From: Maribacter sp044594925
Lineage (GTDB): Bacteria > Bacteroidota > Bacteroidia > Flavobacteriales > Flavobacteriaceae
Reading direction: 5' to 3'
Assembly (NCBI RefSeq): GCF_044594925.1
Contig: NZ_CP138991.1
Coordinates: forward strand, 2,480,001 to 2,544,000
DNA: 64,000 bases
The notes under the pieces are model-generated. The model was given only the letters and a program-made list of their open reading frames with translations. It did no database searches and was not told the DNA's origin. The position numbers and the translations under genes are program-made. This document shows, piece after piece, positions 16,573-27,200 of the stretch (the first letter of the stretch is position 1; every line of letters begins with the position of its first letter).

Positions 16573-17711
16573 TAGGTCTCATAGGTGTACATTTGTAAGC
16601 TGGACGGATTGTTCATTATCAATTCCTGACCTAATTTTATAAGCTCACCCGTTTCTAGGTCTCTTCGGTAGATTACTACCTTATCCGAAAACTGATTGGC
16701 AACCAAAAGAAATTTTCCAGAAGGATCTATGCAAAAGTTTCTTGGGTGCTTGCCGTAGGTTGGTTCATGGCCAACCAATAGTAACTTACCCGTTTCTTGG
16801 TCTATGGAAAATATAGCAATGGAATCCTCTTTCGGGCCCCGGTTAGAGGCGTAGAGAAATTTTCCATCGGGAGAAATATGGATATCGGCAGCTCTATAGA
16901 TTTCTTGCTTTGTAGCATACGATAGATGCTCTTCCAGAAAACGCAAATCACCATGCGAATATTCATAAACGGTAATTATTCCGTTTAGTTCCGATAGCCC
17001 ATAACCGAACTTACCATTGGGGTGAAAGGTAAAATGACGCGGGCCACTTCCAGGTTTTACTTTGATGGGTTTCATTTGGGTTAAATCCAGGTTCCCTTTG
17101 GCCCAGTTCTTTTCTGTAAACCTTCTGATTTTATCAGCACCCAAATCTTGCCCAAATAAGAATTCACCATCCGGTGAGAAATTTGTGGAATGTAGATGTG
17201 CCTCGTCCTGCCTACCTTTTACTATGCTGCTATCCTTAAATATCAGATGTTCCAAAGCAGCGGATAGACTACCATCTGTTTGAATTTCAAACAATGAAAT
17301 TCCAGCATCGGTATAATTAGAATTTACCAAGTAATTTCCATTAGCATGGATAGCAATATGCACAGGATTACGTCCACCCGCATCTTGTGAATTCAAAAAA
17401 TCCAGCGTACCGTTCAGGGAATCCACGGCAAATGACGCAATTTTTCCATGAGTAGGTAATTGACTTTCCAATACCGCATAAAGATAGTCACCACTAGGGG
17501 CAATTTTTAAAAAAGAAGGGTTAACCAAACTATCCTTTTTAGCTAAGAAATGAAGCTCGCCGGATGCCGTATTCAATTCATAAACATGAATTCCATCACT
17601 GGGTTTTCCTTCCGTATAACTACCTACGAACAGGAGCGTTTTAGAAGATTTAGATATACAAGAGCTGCTTAAGACAAGGAGGATCGCTAAAAATTTAAAA
17701 TAGTGTTTCAT
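16569..17711 (-). CDS. lactonase-fold (PF10282) seven-bladed propeller lipoprotein
   Basis: A 380-residue lipoprotein (signal ending VLSSSC, Cys17). It shows the repeated blade pattern of the 6-phosphogluconolactonase/YbhE family: LLFVGSYTEGKPSDGIHVYEL, NPSFLKIAPSGDYLYAV, HSTNFSPDGEFLF, GPRHFTFHPNGKFGY and HPRNFCIDPSGKFLLVAN. The cytoplasmic family member opens 6-phosphogluconolactone. As an exported lipoprotein this copy more likely acts on unphosphorylated aldonolactones or other ligands in the periplasm. It is convergent with the kelch gene (4-bp overlap) and downstream, on the same strand, of the frameshifted lyase-like gene (49 bp), so it may be the last gene of the region-3 locus. Confidence 0.8.
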   Translation of the reverse strand: MKHYFKFLAILLVLSSSCISKSSKTLLFVGSYTEGKPSDGIHVYELNTASGELHFLAKKDSLVNPSFLKIAPSGDYLYAVLESQLPTHGKIASFAVDSLNGTLDFLNSQDAGGRNPVHIAIHANGNYLVNSNYTDAGISLFEIQTDGSLSAALEHLIFKDSSIVKGRQDEAHLHSTNFSPDGEFLFGQDLGADKIRRFTEKNWAKGNLDLTQMKPIKVKPGSGPRHFTFHPNGKFGYGLSELNGIITVYEYSHGDLRFLEEHLSYATKQEIYRAADIHISPDGKFLYASNRGPKEDSIAIFSIDQETGKLLLVGHEPTYGKHPRNFCIDPSGKFLLVANQFSDKVVIYRRDLETGELIKLGQELIMNNPSSLQMYTYETY

Positions 17712-17760
17712 AAAAGTTTTATTTCAATTATAATTTTGGAACCTCAACATACTCAACAAA

Positions 17761-18920
17761 TTAATTTAACCAAAGTAAGGGATAACGAACGGGCATATTG
17801 CGAACCACTTCGGGGGTCTTAAAATTAACTTTTAACCGACTCCATAAATCAATGTAAGAATCATTTTCCATAGCCAAGCCTCCAAAGATTAAAAAAGGAT
17901 GCCGTACTGGCCATTCCTCCCAGTACATCACATCTTTAGCATAGGGCCAATTATTTTTATCCTTAACAAAGGGATAAAGAAAAGCAATCCCTTTTTGAAG
18001 GCTGTTGTCGTCATTTGTTCGATATGTAAAAGATCTTCCTCTTTTGAAGATAGTGTTTGACATAGAGCCGTCATCACATCCAAATTAAAAAGGGAATATC
18101 CATAAGGTTTTGTTCGTTTTAATTCTAAAGGGAATGAACCATTCTGTGCCATTTGCTCCGGTAACAACACGTTCTTGTACATATTTCGAGCATAGTTGGT
18201 CTGTTCTTCATTACCCACTAATTCTGAAAACACAGCAACCTGCAACGCCCAGCAAACACTATGATTATTTCCATTATCCCGCTCCGCAATGCCATAAGGG
18301 TGTGAAGTCATCCAATCCAAATAGTTAGAAAACCAACTTTTAATCCCTTTTAGTTCTACCTTGCTTAATACACTTGCGCCTTCTATTGCCATGACTGCCT
18401 TGGCAACTTCCAGTAGATGTATGGTATCTATAATACCAATTCCCCGGCCCGTAACCCTACCTGTAATTGCTTGAGCGTACAATAGATTTGGGTTCATCAT
18501 TGTGTCTTCATTTAAAAACCATGCTTTTAAATGAGGAACCAATTTTTCGGCAAAGGCATCATCCCTAGTTACCAAATAAGCAGAACCCAAGGCGCCTGCA
18601 ATTTGGCTAAAACGAATCATGGCCTCACGGTGTGCCGTAAAATTTTCAGGATTCGTCATCCCATCTTTTCTGATGTATGGACCTTTAGGATTCTTGGGGT
18701 CCGGCCACCAATAATCTCCCTCGGAATAAAAATCGTTCCTACCACCTGCACTTCGTTCGCATACGGATGCGCTTACCGTAATAGGTTTTAGGTCAATATA
18801 TTTTGCTGCGAGTTCCTTGACCCTTTTTTTCTCTTTATCAAAAATATCGTTTTCAAGATTTGTTTGTGAGTGACCAAAGGTCACCATCAAAATCAAGAAA
18901 CAGCACATACTATTTTTCAT
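17761..18920 (-). pseudogene. alginate_lyase-fold (PF05426) gene disrupted by a single-base frameshift
   Basis: Two overlapping minus-strand frames together make one PF05426 protein of about 386 residues. The first part has a signal ending in GHSQ, the YWWPDPKNPKGPYIRKDG block and the catalytic-type NNH motif (DNGNNHSVCWALQV). The second part carries the conserved C-terminal FLYPFVKDKNNWPYAKDVMYWEEWPVR block. The frames join if one T is added (minus strand) to the T4 run at 18028-18031, giving ...EEDLFTYRTNDDNSLQKG. It is therefore either a recent one-base deletion or a sequencing/assembly error. If intact it would be an exported uronan lyase, paralogous to 1894-3111. It follows the GH2 gene, from which a hairpin at 18937-18971 separates it. 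Confidence 0.75.
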
Positions 18921-18936
18921 ACGTTTAATGTACTAA

Positions 18937-18971
18937 AAATGCCGCGATTGTATTTAAAAATCACGGCATTT
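18937..18971 (-). terminator. rho-independent-type hairpin after the GH2 gene
   Basis: Arms AAATGCCGCGATT (18937-18949) and AATCACGGCATTT (18959-18971) pair over 13 bp with one wobble. On the minus strand the hairpin is followed by a short T run. It lies between the end of the GH2 gene and the start of the lyase-like pseudogene. Confidence 0.6.
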
Positions 18972-18991
18972 AACTAACAACTCAACTCGTA

Positions 18992-21400
18992 CTATTTATT
19001 TATAGTCAAATACGTGCCTTTAAAATTCTGGTTCAGCACCATCACCTTTATACCGTTTTGCGTATTATCTGGTTTAAGCTCTATGGATGCTTTGCCATTG
19101 GCCATGCCAATAATTTCGCTTCCTGTTGGAGTTCCTTGATTTCTTAAACTTTGACCACCTTCCAAGGTTTGGAAGTAAACTTTATCTTCATAATCTAAGC
19201 ATCGCAAGCCATTTGCATCGATAGCTACAGCAGTAACCAAATAATTACCATTGCTTAATTTTTTCGCGGAAAGTGTTAATCCTTTTGCACCTTCGTTTTT
19301 TGTAAATCGATAGTTTACGGTTAAAGTGTCTGCGACCATGGTTCCGTTATCGTGTTTTGCTTTTGCAATAAGTTCATTACTGCCTTCACTAAAATTTATA
19401 TCCCATGTAAGGCCTGAAGCAGGAAACTTAGTAATGTCCTTTGTTTTTGCACCTAACGATTTTCCATTATGAAAAAGTGTTACTTCTTTACAGTTACTAA
19501 ATACATTGATGGTTCTTGCTAAATCCCTAGGTCCTTGCCGTTCTGTCCATGTATGCGATTCTATATAGGCAAAAGGCTCTTTAGCCCAATAGCTTTTAAA
19601 TACATAGTAGGAATCCTTAGGTTTACCAGCACGATCAACCAAACCCTTTTGATTCATGTAGGGAATATCATTTTCTGGACGCAATGGTGTTCCAAAATCT
19701 TTAAAAGCCCATTGCGCATTACCGACAAAAGTGGAATCCGTTTCGGTAATTCTTAAATGCCAGTCAAAAAGATCTACCATGTAATTTTCGCTCCAGTCTC
19801 CGATTTGAGCTATGTTAGCCACTTTAGTTTGCACAATGGCCTCTTCCCAACCATCTGAATTAATGACACCTTCACCCGTAATTGGATTCTCTGTGTGCCT
19901 ACCTACATGACTAGAACCTCCATACTCTGCATGTAAAAAACTTTTGTATTTCGGCTTATACGTATCTAATGCTTTTTGATAGCTTTTGTAGCTTCCAGAA
20001 TACCAACCAGACCATATGGAAGGTGAAAATACATCTACAATATCGGCACCTTCGTAGTATTTACGAATTGCTGTTTTTCTACTAGGGTCTAGTTCGTGAG
20101 CAATAGTGTTGAGCTCGCTTAGAAAAGTATTCATTTTATCGGTATCATCACCTCCTTCAAAATCTGGCAACCAATACATTTCGTTGCCTAATGACCAAAT
20201 AATTACACTAGGATGATTATAGTTTTGATGAATCATTTCTCTTAACATGTTCTTGGTATTCGTTTGCCATACAGCTTCACCTACTCCTCCACGGCACCAA
20301 GGCAATTCATCCCAAACCAGAAGCCCTAGCTCATCACAAGCCTTATAAATTTCTGGGTCTTGAGGATAGTGTGCCAAACGTACAAAGTTGGCTCCCATTT
20401 CCTTAATCATTTCCATGTCTTTCCTATGGAGTTCATTACTCATAGCGGCTCCTACTCCCGCATGTTCTTCATGCCTATGGGTACCTCTTAGCAGCACACG
20501 CCGACCGTTTAAAAAGAACGGCCCGTTTTCTACAAACTCAAACCAACGAAAACCCACCTTGTCAGATACTTTATCCAGTACATCTTCTCCTTTTTTTAAG
20601 TAAACGTCTACGGTATATAAATTGGGAGCATCAATATCCCAAAGCATAGGATCTATAATATCGGTTATGGTAATTGTAGTATCAGAACCATCAAGTTTAT
20701 TTGTTTTTGAAGTAACCACTTCCCCAGCTACATTTCTTAGTACCACTTCTACATCGTGTCCTATTAGCACTTCTTCGGATACAATGGGTACCACTACTTG
20801 TAAAGAAGCTAATTCCTTAGATACATTGGGCGTACTCACTTGAATTTTACCTAAAGATGTCTTAGGTCGTTTCTTTAACCAAACGTCTCTTGTAATACCG
20901 CCATAGATAAAGAAATCGCTCTTTTGAGATGGAATAATATCGGGATTATAACCACTATCTACCTTTACAAATATCTCGTTATTTCCTGCCTTTACATGCG
21001 GCGTAATATCAATTTCAAAACCAATGTATCCTCCAATATGATGGCCTGCCTCATTTCCGTTTACAAAAACGGTGGTAGTAATATTAGACCCTTCAAAGTA
21101 GAGCGAATAATGTACATTTTGAAGTATCTCATTTAAGACAATATCCTTTTTATACCAGCTTACAGCCCTTCTATACCCTGACTCACTATCCGTTACATCT
21201 TCGTTGTTCCAAGTATGTGGTAAATTTATTCCTGACCAATTGACCTGTTCTTTCGCAGCGTTTATATCCTGTGAATCGTACTCCAAATAGGACCAGTCAT
21301 GATTGATATTCTCTGCTGTTCTCGCATAAGGCACCTCTGTTTTATGATTACACCCCAATAGGAGTAAAATAATCAAGAACACACCGTAGTTTATTTTCAT
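18992..21400 (-). CDS. GH2 family beta-glycosidase lipoprotein (beta-galactosidase/beta-glucuronidase type)
   Basis: About 802 residues from the ATG at 21400, which gives a clean lipoprotein signal (KINYGVFLIILLLLGC); an upstream in-frame ATG at 21442 would add 14 residues and spoil it. Domain order is sugar-binding jelly roll, immunoglobulin-like domain, TIM barrel and extra C-terminal beta-sandwich domains. The barrel has WSLGNEMYW with acid/base Glu407 and FLHAEYGG with nucleophile Glu492. GH2 enzymes release terminal beta-galactose, beta-glucuronic acid or beta-mannose. Neighbouring GH88 and lyase-like genes favour a uronic-acid glycan and perhaps beta-glucuronidase activity, but specificity is not proven. 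It lies 94 bp after the GH88 gene in the SusC/D locus. Confidence 0.88.
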   Translation of the reverse strand: MKINYGVFLIILLLLGCNHKTEVPYARTAENINHDWSYLEYDSQDINAAKEQVNWSGINLPHTWNNEDVTDSESGYRRAVSWYKKDIVLNEILQNVHYSLYFEGSNITTTVFVNGNEAGHHIGGYIGFEIDITPHVKAGNNEIFVKVDSGYNPDIIPSQKSDFFIYGGITRDVWLKKRPKTSLGKIQVSTPNVSKELASLQVVVPIVSEEVLIGHDVEVVLRNVAGEVVTSKTNKLDGSDTTITITDIIDPMLWDIDAPNLYTVDVYLKKGEDVLDKVSDKVGFRWFEFVENGPFFLNGRRVLLRGTHRHEEHAGVGAAMSNELHRKDMEMIKEMGANFVRLAHYPQDPEIYKACDELGLLVWDELPWCRGGVGEAVWQTNTKNMLREMIHQNYNHPSVIIWSLGNEMYWLPDFEGGDDTDKMNTFLSELNTIAHELDPSRKTAIRKYYEGADIVDVFSPSIWSGWYSGSYKSYQKALDTYKPKYKSFLHAEYGGSSHVGRHTENPITGEGVINSDGWEEAIVQTKVANIAQIGDWSENYMVDLFDWHLRITETDSTFVGNAQWAFKDFGTPLRPENDIPYMNQKGLVDRAGKPKDSYYVFKSYWAKEPFAYIESHTWTERQGPRDLARTINVFSNCKEVTLFHNGKSLGAKTKDITKFPASGLTWDINFSEGSNELIAKAKHDNGTMVADTLTVNYRFTKNEGAKGLTLSAKKLSNGNYLVTAVAIDANGLRCLDYEDKVYFQTLEGGQSLRNQGTPTGSEIIGMANGKASIELKPDNTQNGIKVMVLNQNFKGTYLTINK

Positions 21401-21494
21401 TTCAAACCTATTAAAAGTGATAATTATATTAATCTTAAGCAAAACAACCTCAAATTGGCAGGCACAAAAACTACAAACCCAATCATATAAAAAT

Positions 21495-22679
21495 TTAATT
21501 ACTTCTTTTTCTTAATAAGGCTTCCAAGAAATAATAATCGCCATAAACTATTGGTCCATCCATTTCATCTTTTTTAGGCCAGTTACCCGTACTATGATCT
21601 AAAATAAATGGCACATCGATTTCAGCATCCAGAATGTACTCTTCGGTTTGCAAGGTGGTTAAAACCTTATCTGCGTAGGTAAGGTATTTAGGATTTCTAT
21701 CATAATCGTTGAGCTCATAAAAAGCTGAAGAAACAATGGTTGCAGCAGAAACGTCCCTAACTGCATTTGGGATATCAGGATCATTAAAATCCCAATATGG
21801 TATCCCATCATCTCTTAAATTCGGATGATTTAAATAGAATGCAGCACTGGCTTTGGCCTGTTCTAAATATTTTACATTTTTGGTATACCTATAGCACATG
21901 GTAAAACCATAAATACCCCAAGCCTGTCCTCTGGCCCAAGATGAGTTAGCATCATAACCCTGATGCGTAACTTTGTCTTTTGTAGTGCCATTAATGGTAT
22001 CATAAACCACAACGTGGTAACTGCTATTGTCTCCTCTAAAATGATTTTTTAAAGTGGTGTTGGCATGGGAGACAGCAATATTATGATAGGTACTATCTCC
22101 TGATATTCTTGTTGCCTCAAAAAGCAGTTCCAAATTCATCATATTATCTACAATAACTGGAAACTCCCAGATATCTTTATTAAAATCCCAAGAACGTAAA
22201 CTTCCTACTATACTATTATACCTAGTGGACAGGGTTTTTGCACTAGTTAAAATAATATCTTTGTAGTATTGATTTTCCGTTACTTTTAATCCTTCTCCAA
22301 AACTACAGAATACTTTAAAACCCATATCGTGGGTACCATTATTATATTTTTCCCGTTCCATATGGGTGGTCCACTCCGCTGCTTTTTCCTTAAACTTTGT
22401 ATTGCCCGTAAGTTGATACAAATGCCAAAGGTTACCCGGAAAAAAGCCGCTAGTCCAATCCTTGGAGGGTACTTTTTTTATAGTATTTTCAGCAAGCGCG
22501 TAACTCCTTGGAAAACCCATGGAATCCACTGGATATGCCAGTAATTTTTGATATCTAATCTGTAATAGGGAATCTACACTTATAGATGCAGTATTCTTAT
22601 CATCTTTACTATCAGTTTTGCACGCACTAAAAAGCATAACAAAACCAATAGCCAAGACAAGGAAGCTAACTCTATTCAT
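21495..22679 (-). CDS. GH88 unsaturated glucuronyl hydrolase lipoprotein
   Basis: A 394-residue lipoprotein (signal ending LFSAC, Cys20) with an alpha/alpha barrel of GH88. The two family aspartates are visible as Asp118 in THDMGFKVF and Asp178 in IVDNMMNLEL, with the expected 60-residue spacing. SSWARGQAWGIYGF is the typical substrate-cleft segment. The enzyme removes the 4,5-unsaturated glucuronic acid from lyase products, which then rearranges to the keto-deoxy-uronate handled by KduI and KduD at 35573-37211. It follows SusD, from which a perfect hairpin separates it. Targets could be ulvan, glucuronan or glycosaminoglycan-like oligosaccharides. Confidence 0.9.
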   Translation of the reverse strand: MNRVSFLVLAIGFVMLFSACKTDSKDDKNTASISVDSLLQIRYQKLLAYPVDSMGFPRSYALAENTIKKVPSKDWTSGFFPGNLWHLYQLTGNTKFKEKAAEWTTHMEREKYNNGTHDMGFKVFCSFGEGLKVTENQYYKDIILTSAKTLSTRYNSIVGSLRSWDFNKDIWEFPVIVDNMMNLELLFEATRISGDSTYHNIAVSHANTTLKNHFRGDNSSYHVVVYDTINGTTKDKVTHQGYDANSSWARGQAWGIYGFTMCYRYTKNVKYLEQAKASAAFYLNHPNLRDDGIPYWDFNDPDIPNAVRDVSAATIVSSAFYELNDYDRNPKYLTYADKVLTTLQTEEYILDAEIDVPFILDHSTGNWPKKDEMDGPIVYGDYYFLEALLRKRSN

Positions 22680-22696
22680 TCAGTTGGTTTTTGAAA

Positions 22697-22730
22697 AAAC
22701 TCCTTTAAGGGATAACACTTAAAGGAGTTT
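22697..22730 (-). terminator. perfect 13-bp hairpin with T tract between susD and GH88
   Basis: Arms AAACTCCTTTAAG (22697-22709) and CTTAAAGGAGTTT (22718-22730) are perfectly complementary with an 8-base loop. Read on the minus strand the hairpin runs into six T, the classic intrinsic terminator form. It sits 8 bp after the SusD stop and 17 bp before the GH88 start, so it probably attenuates rather than ends the transcript. Confidence 0.8.
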
Positions 22731-22738
22731 GATTATGA

Positions 22739-24259
22739 TTAGTACCCCGGGTTCTGAGGTTGTAGGTTCGGGTTTCTCGCCAGTTCGTCCGCAAGTATTG
22801 GGAACAGGTAGTCCCTGCCGGGGTCGAAATTTTCTTTCACCCCTTCTAGACCTGATGCTCCGAACACTTCTGCGCCCAGTTGTCTTCTGGCGATATCGTA
22901 CCATCTCTTGTACTCGAAGGCAAGTTCCCATTTACGTTCTTCCAGGACCATGTCCCTGAAGTCTCCCTGGGACATTCCTCCCGTCACGTCCGCAGGGAAG
23001 GCGGAACCGTTGCCTGCCCTTGCCCTTGCGCGTACCCTGTTCACATAACCCGCCGCCTCTGCGGAACCCGGGCTTGTCTCGTTGAGTGCCTCTGCGGCAA
23101 TTAACAAAACTTCTGCGTAACGCATCATCATGTAGTTCTGCTGCGACCCTCTACCGTTACCGGTGGAAGTAACTCCCGTACCACGGGTATATTTTGCGAT
23201 GTGCGGTCTGTTCACCGCTCTTCCGGCACCACTTTCCTTGAATACGGTAAAGGGTTGTACCTCACCATCGAAAAGCCCGATGGTATCCAGGCTTACCGCT
23301 TTTCTATAATCCCTTCCGTCCCAGGAATCGTATACGCCCAAGGCCGGTACGCCTACGGACCAACCGCCTCCAAGTCCGTACTGTTGGTCGTCCCTGATAC
23401 CCGTAAGGGCAGCTTGGTAGTCCCTACCATCGTCACCGTTACTGGCACCGATAAAATCCAGCACGAAGATAGGTTCGCTGGAACCGTCTATTTTGGTAGC
23501 GTCGAACAGGTCCTGAAAATCGGTTTCCAGACCTAGACCGTAGGCCCCTTCGTTGTCTATGACCCCTTTAGCCTCCGTATAGGCATTGCCGTACTCGCCC
23601 ATTGTCAAGTATACGAGGGCCAAGTAGGAATGCGCTGCGGATTTTGCAGGGATGGATCTTGCCGGTTGCGTATCGGGCAACCATAGTTTAGCGAATTCCA
23701 GATCCGAAATGATATTGGCGTAGACCTCTGCAGCGGGGGTTTTGCTGATGCTGCTTGCGGCCGCCAGGTCCGTTACCGTTTCAGCAATGTAAGGGATATC
23801 CCCGAACTGCCTTACCAAATGAAAGTAGGCGAAGGCCCTTGCAAAGTACGCCTGGGCCGTAATCGGGTTTTTAATTGCTTCGTCCACATCTACGTCATCG
23901 GCACCCGCTATGGCCTGGTTGGCAGCGGCAATAATTTGGTAGACCCGTAACCAATATCCATCGATCATACCGTTATCCGCTTGCACGGTAAAAATATCAT
24001 GGTCTATTCTTCGCTGTGAGGTGGTAGGGTCACCGAAAGCGACCATATCACTTCGTAACATAAGGGTCAAGGACATTTTCCTTCCCCAAAAATCTTCATG
24101 GGTCATGTGGCCAAAGGCTGCGTTGGCCGCGGTCTGGATATCATTGGTGGATTGGAAAAAACCGTCCGGGGCCAATAGTCCTACCGGTTCTTCCTCCAGG
24201 TCGGAGCATCCCATGATGGCCAATGCGATAAATGCGAATAAAAATTTACAAGTTTTCAT
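22739..24259 (-). CDS. SusD/RagB-family glycan-binding lipoprotein
   Basis: A 506-residue lipoprotein (signal ending IMGC, Cys18) with the SusD plan: N-terminal TPR-like helices (AANAAFGHMTHEDFWGRK ... AQAYFARAFAYFHLVRQFGDIPY) and the C-terminal RagB block (NYMMMRYAEVLLIAAEALNE ... VLEERKWELAFEYKRWYDIAR) ending FPILADELARNPNLQPQNPGY. It caps the SusC channel at the outer membrane and hands it oligosaccharides. It starts 18 bp after SusC. Its G+C is clearly above that of flanking genes (32 of 60 bases G/C at 23401-23460, against 23 of 60 at 21841-21900 in GH88). Confidence 0.95.
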   Translation of the reverse strand: MKTCKFLFAFIALAIMGCSDLEEEPVGLLAPDGFFQSTNDIQTAANAAFGHMTHEDFWGRKMSLTLMLRSDMVAFGDPTTSQRRIDHDIFTVQADNGMIDGYWLRVYQIIAAANQAIAGADDVDVDEAIKNPITAQAYFARAFAYFHLVRQFGDIPYIAETVTDLAAASSISKTPAAEVYANIISDLEFAKLWLPDTQPARSIPAKSAAHSYLALVYLTMGEYGNAYTEAKGVIDNEGAYGLGLETDFQDLFDATKIDGSSEPIFVLDFIGASNGDDGRDYQAALTGIRDDQQYGLGGGWSVGVPALGVYDSWDGRDYRKAVSLDTIGLFDGEVQPFTVFKESGAGRAVNRPHIAKYTRGTGVTSTGNGRGSQQNYMMMRYAEVLLIAAEALNETSPGSAEAAGYVNRVRARARAGNGSAFPADVTGGMSQGDFRDMVLEERKWELAFEYKRWYDIARRQLGAEVFGASGLEGVKENFDPGRDYLFPILADELARNPNLQPQNPGY

Positions 24260-24277
24260 ACTAATTTTTTTTTGTTT

Positions 24278-27200
24278 TTAAAATTTCAAATTGACACTAA
24301 AGTTAACAGATCTTACGGTCGGATAGTTACCAAAATCGAAACCGTTCGTTGTGTTGCTCGCCGAACTGTCCTGTCCGACTACACCATAACTCACTTCGGG
24401 ATCCAATCCGGAGTAGTTCGTAAAGGTCAACAGGTTCTGTCCGCTGATGGAGAACCTAACGTTGTCCATACCTATTCTATCCGTTACCTCCTGGGGCAGG
24501 TTGTAGCCTAGGGCAAGGTTCTTCAATCGCAGGTAGCTGCCGTCCTCTACGAAACGAGAGGTTATCTGCTTACCTCTTAACCTAGCACGAGGTATATCGG
24601 TATCCGTATTGGTCGGTGTCCAAGAATCGAGAATGGCCGTAGTTGCGTTGGAATCCCCGTTGAACAACTGCACATTGGTAAGGTTCATGACATCCCCGCC
24701 GAAGGACCCTTGGAAAAAGATGTTCAGGTCAAAGTTTTTATAGGAGAAGTTATTGGTGATACCCATGGTCCAGTCCGGGTTTGGATCCCCGATTATAGTT
24801 TGGTCGTCCGTGGTGATATCGCCGCTACCGTCCAGGTCGGCGAACAATTGGTCCCCGACATCACTACCGGCAAGTAGCGCCGTACCTTCCGGCAATGCAC
24901 CTCCTTGGTAAACTCCTTTATAGTCGAAGCCCCAGAAAACACCTACCGCTTCGCCTTCCCTTAGCACGTGTGTACGTGGCACGTTGAAATAGCCCGGGGA
25001 GGCATCTTGGAAGATATCCTCACCGTTCAACAAGGTCACGAATTCGTTCCTGTTCCTGGACCAGTTGAAATCGGTCGTCCAACTGAAATTATCGTTACTG
25101 ATGTTCCTTGTGTTCAAGGTGACCTCGAATCCTTTGTTGTTGACCTCCCCCACATTTCTTAGACTGGCCGCGGTAAGGAAACCTAAGAACTGTGGTTGGC
25201 TCGTATCCTCGATGATAAGGTCCTTGGTATCTATGTTATAGTAATCCAAGGAAAGGGAGACCCTGTTGTTGAAGAGCCCCAGGTCCAGACCTAGGTTCGT
25301 CTGGAAGGACGATTCCCATTTCAGGTCGGGGTTCGCAACTTGGTTGGGCGTTACGTTGATTACCGTAGTACCGTTGATAGGGGTGAACACCGAACCGAAA
25401 CTGGCCAGGGACTGATAAGCTGCGATCGCTTGGTTACCGGTCACACCGTAACTGGCCCTTAGTTTCAAGTTGGATATGGTCTTGTGGTCCTTCAAAAAAT
25501 TCTCGTTGGACACTTTCCAGCCCAATGCACCGGAAGGGAAGATGGCATACTTTTCGTTTTCCGCAAAGTTGGACGCACCGTCCCTTCTTACTGTTGCCGT
25601 AATCAAGTACTTATCGTCATAATCGTAGTTCAACCTACCGAACTGCGACTGTATCTCCGTTTCCGAGAAGGAGGAAGTAGGGATCAGCTGAACGGCACCC
25701 GACTGTAGGTTGAAATAGGAAAAGGAATCAGAGGTGAATCCCGAAGCACCTGCGGAAAACCGTTCCGTCGATGTTTTCTGATAGGAGTAGCCCGCCAAAA
25801 GGTTCAGGTTACCTTTACCTATCTCCTTGTTGTAGGTGAGATAGTTCTCGCTCAACAGGCTTGTTCTTTTAAAGTTCTGTACCGTAGCCCTACCTCCGGT
25901 ACCCGCTCCGGCGGTCACCACTAAAGTGGATGGTCTGAAAACACCCTCCGTACCGTTGGCGGTACTAAGACCGAAGGTTGTTTTGAAACTAAGGTTTTTG
26001 ACAATATCGTAATCGGCGTATAGGTTGGCCCTGTAATTATCCGTCTTGGTCTCGTTCACACCTTCCGTTGCGACCGCAAAAGGGTTGTCCACGTTATCGC
26101 CCACGGAGTTGATCGTGTTCACGCCGTTCGCGTCCTGTACCGGTTGGTCCGGCGCGAACCTGAAGAGTAGGGAAATTACATCGTCACCACCTCCGTTGGC
26201 CGTTTCACCGGTCGATTGTGTGGGGACACCGTCCTTGGAGCCCCTGCTCCCGAAAAGGTTGAACCCAAGTTTTAGCTTGTCCGTTACCTGCGCGTCGATA
26301 TTCGATAAAAAGGATACGCGCTCGAATTCTGAATTAACCACGACACCTTCTTGCTTAAAGTAAGTGGCGGAAGCATAGAAGTTCACTTTATCGGTACCTC
26401 CCGAAAACGCGAACTGATGGTTCTGTGTACTTCCCGACCTATACAATAGGTCCTGCCAGTCCGTATTGGCCGATCCTTGGGTATAACCGGGATTTATCGC
26501 TTGTTGGTAGGTGGCGAACTGGTCCGCGTTCAACAGGTCCAGCTCGTTGGCCGTGTTCTGTATCGAATAGTTGGTATTGAACTCCACGGACAATTTACCC
26601 TTTCTACCCTTCTTAGTGGTAACAAGTACCACACCGTTGGAACCTCTGGAACCGTATATCGCGGTTGCCGAAGCATCTTTCAGTATCTCGATCGATTCGA
26701 TGTCGTTGGGCTGGGGGAACGTGGCACCAACGAAACCGTCCACTACGATCAGTGGAGCACTGCTCGCGTTGATCGAGGTGTTTCCCCTTATCTGGATATT
26801 GATGGGTGCACCGGGCTCCCCACCATTGTTGGACTGTACCACCACACCGGCGGCACGGCCCTGGATCGCCTGCGCCGCGTCAAGGACCGGAAAGGCGTTC
26901 AGCTCTTCGGATTTTACCGAGGATACCGAACCGGTGATGTCGCTCTTTTTACGGGAACCGTAACCTACCACGACCACCTCGTCCAATTGGGCGGAGTCCT
27001 CGGCAAGGGTAACGTCGATCCTGGACTGTCCCGTGACCGTTCTGGTGACCGTCGTAAAACCCAAGGAGGAGAATTCCAGTACATCACCTTCCTTGGCCAT
27101 GATGCTAAAATTACCATCGAAATCCGTAGAGGTTCCAGTGGTGGTACCGGATATGACAACGTTGGCCCCGGGGACCGGAACATTGGAATCGTCCGTTACG

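Noticed and set aside
18028..18031. Programmed ribosomal frameshift in the PF05426 gene
   Set aside because: The run is only four bases, there is no slippery heptamer or nearby structure, and the intact paralogue at 1894-3111 has no such site; deletion or sequence error is simpler.
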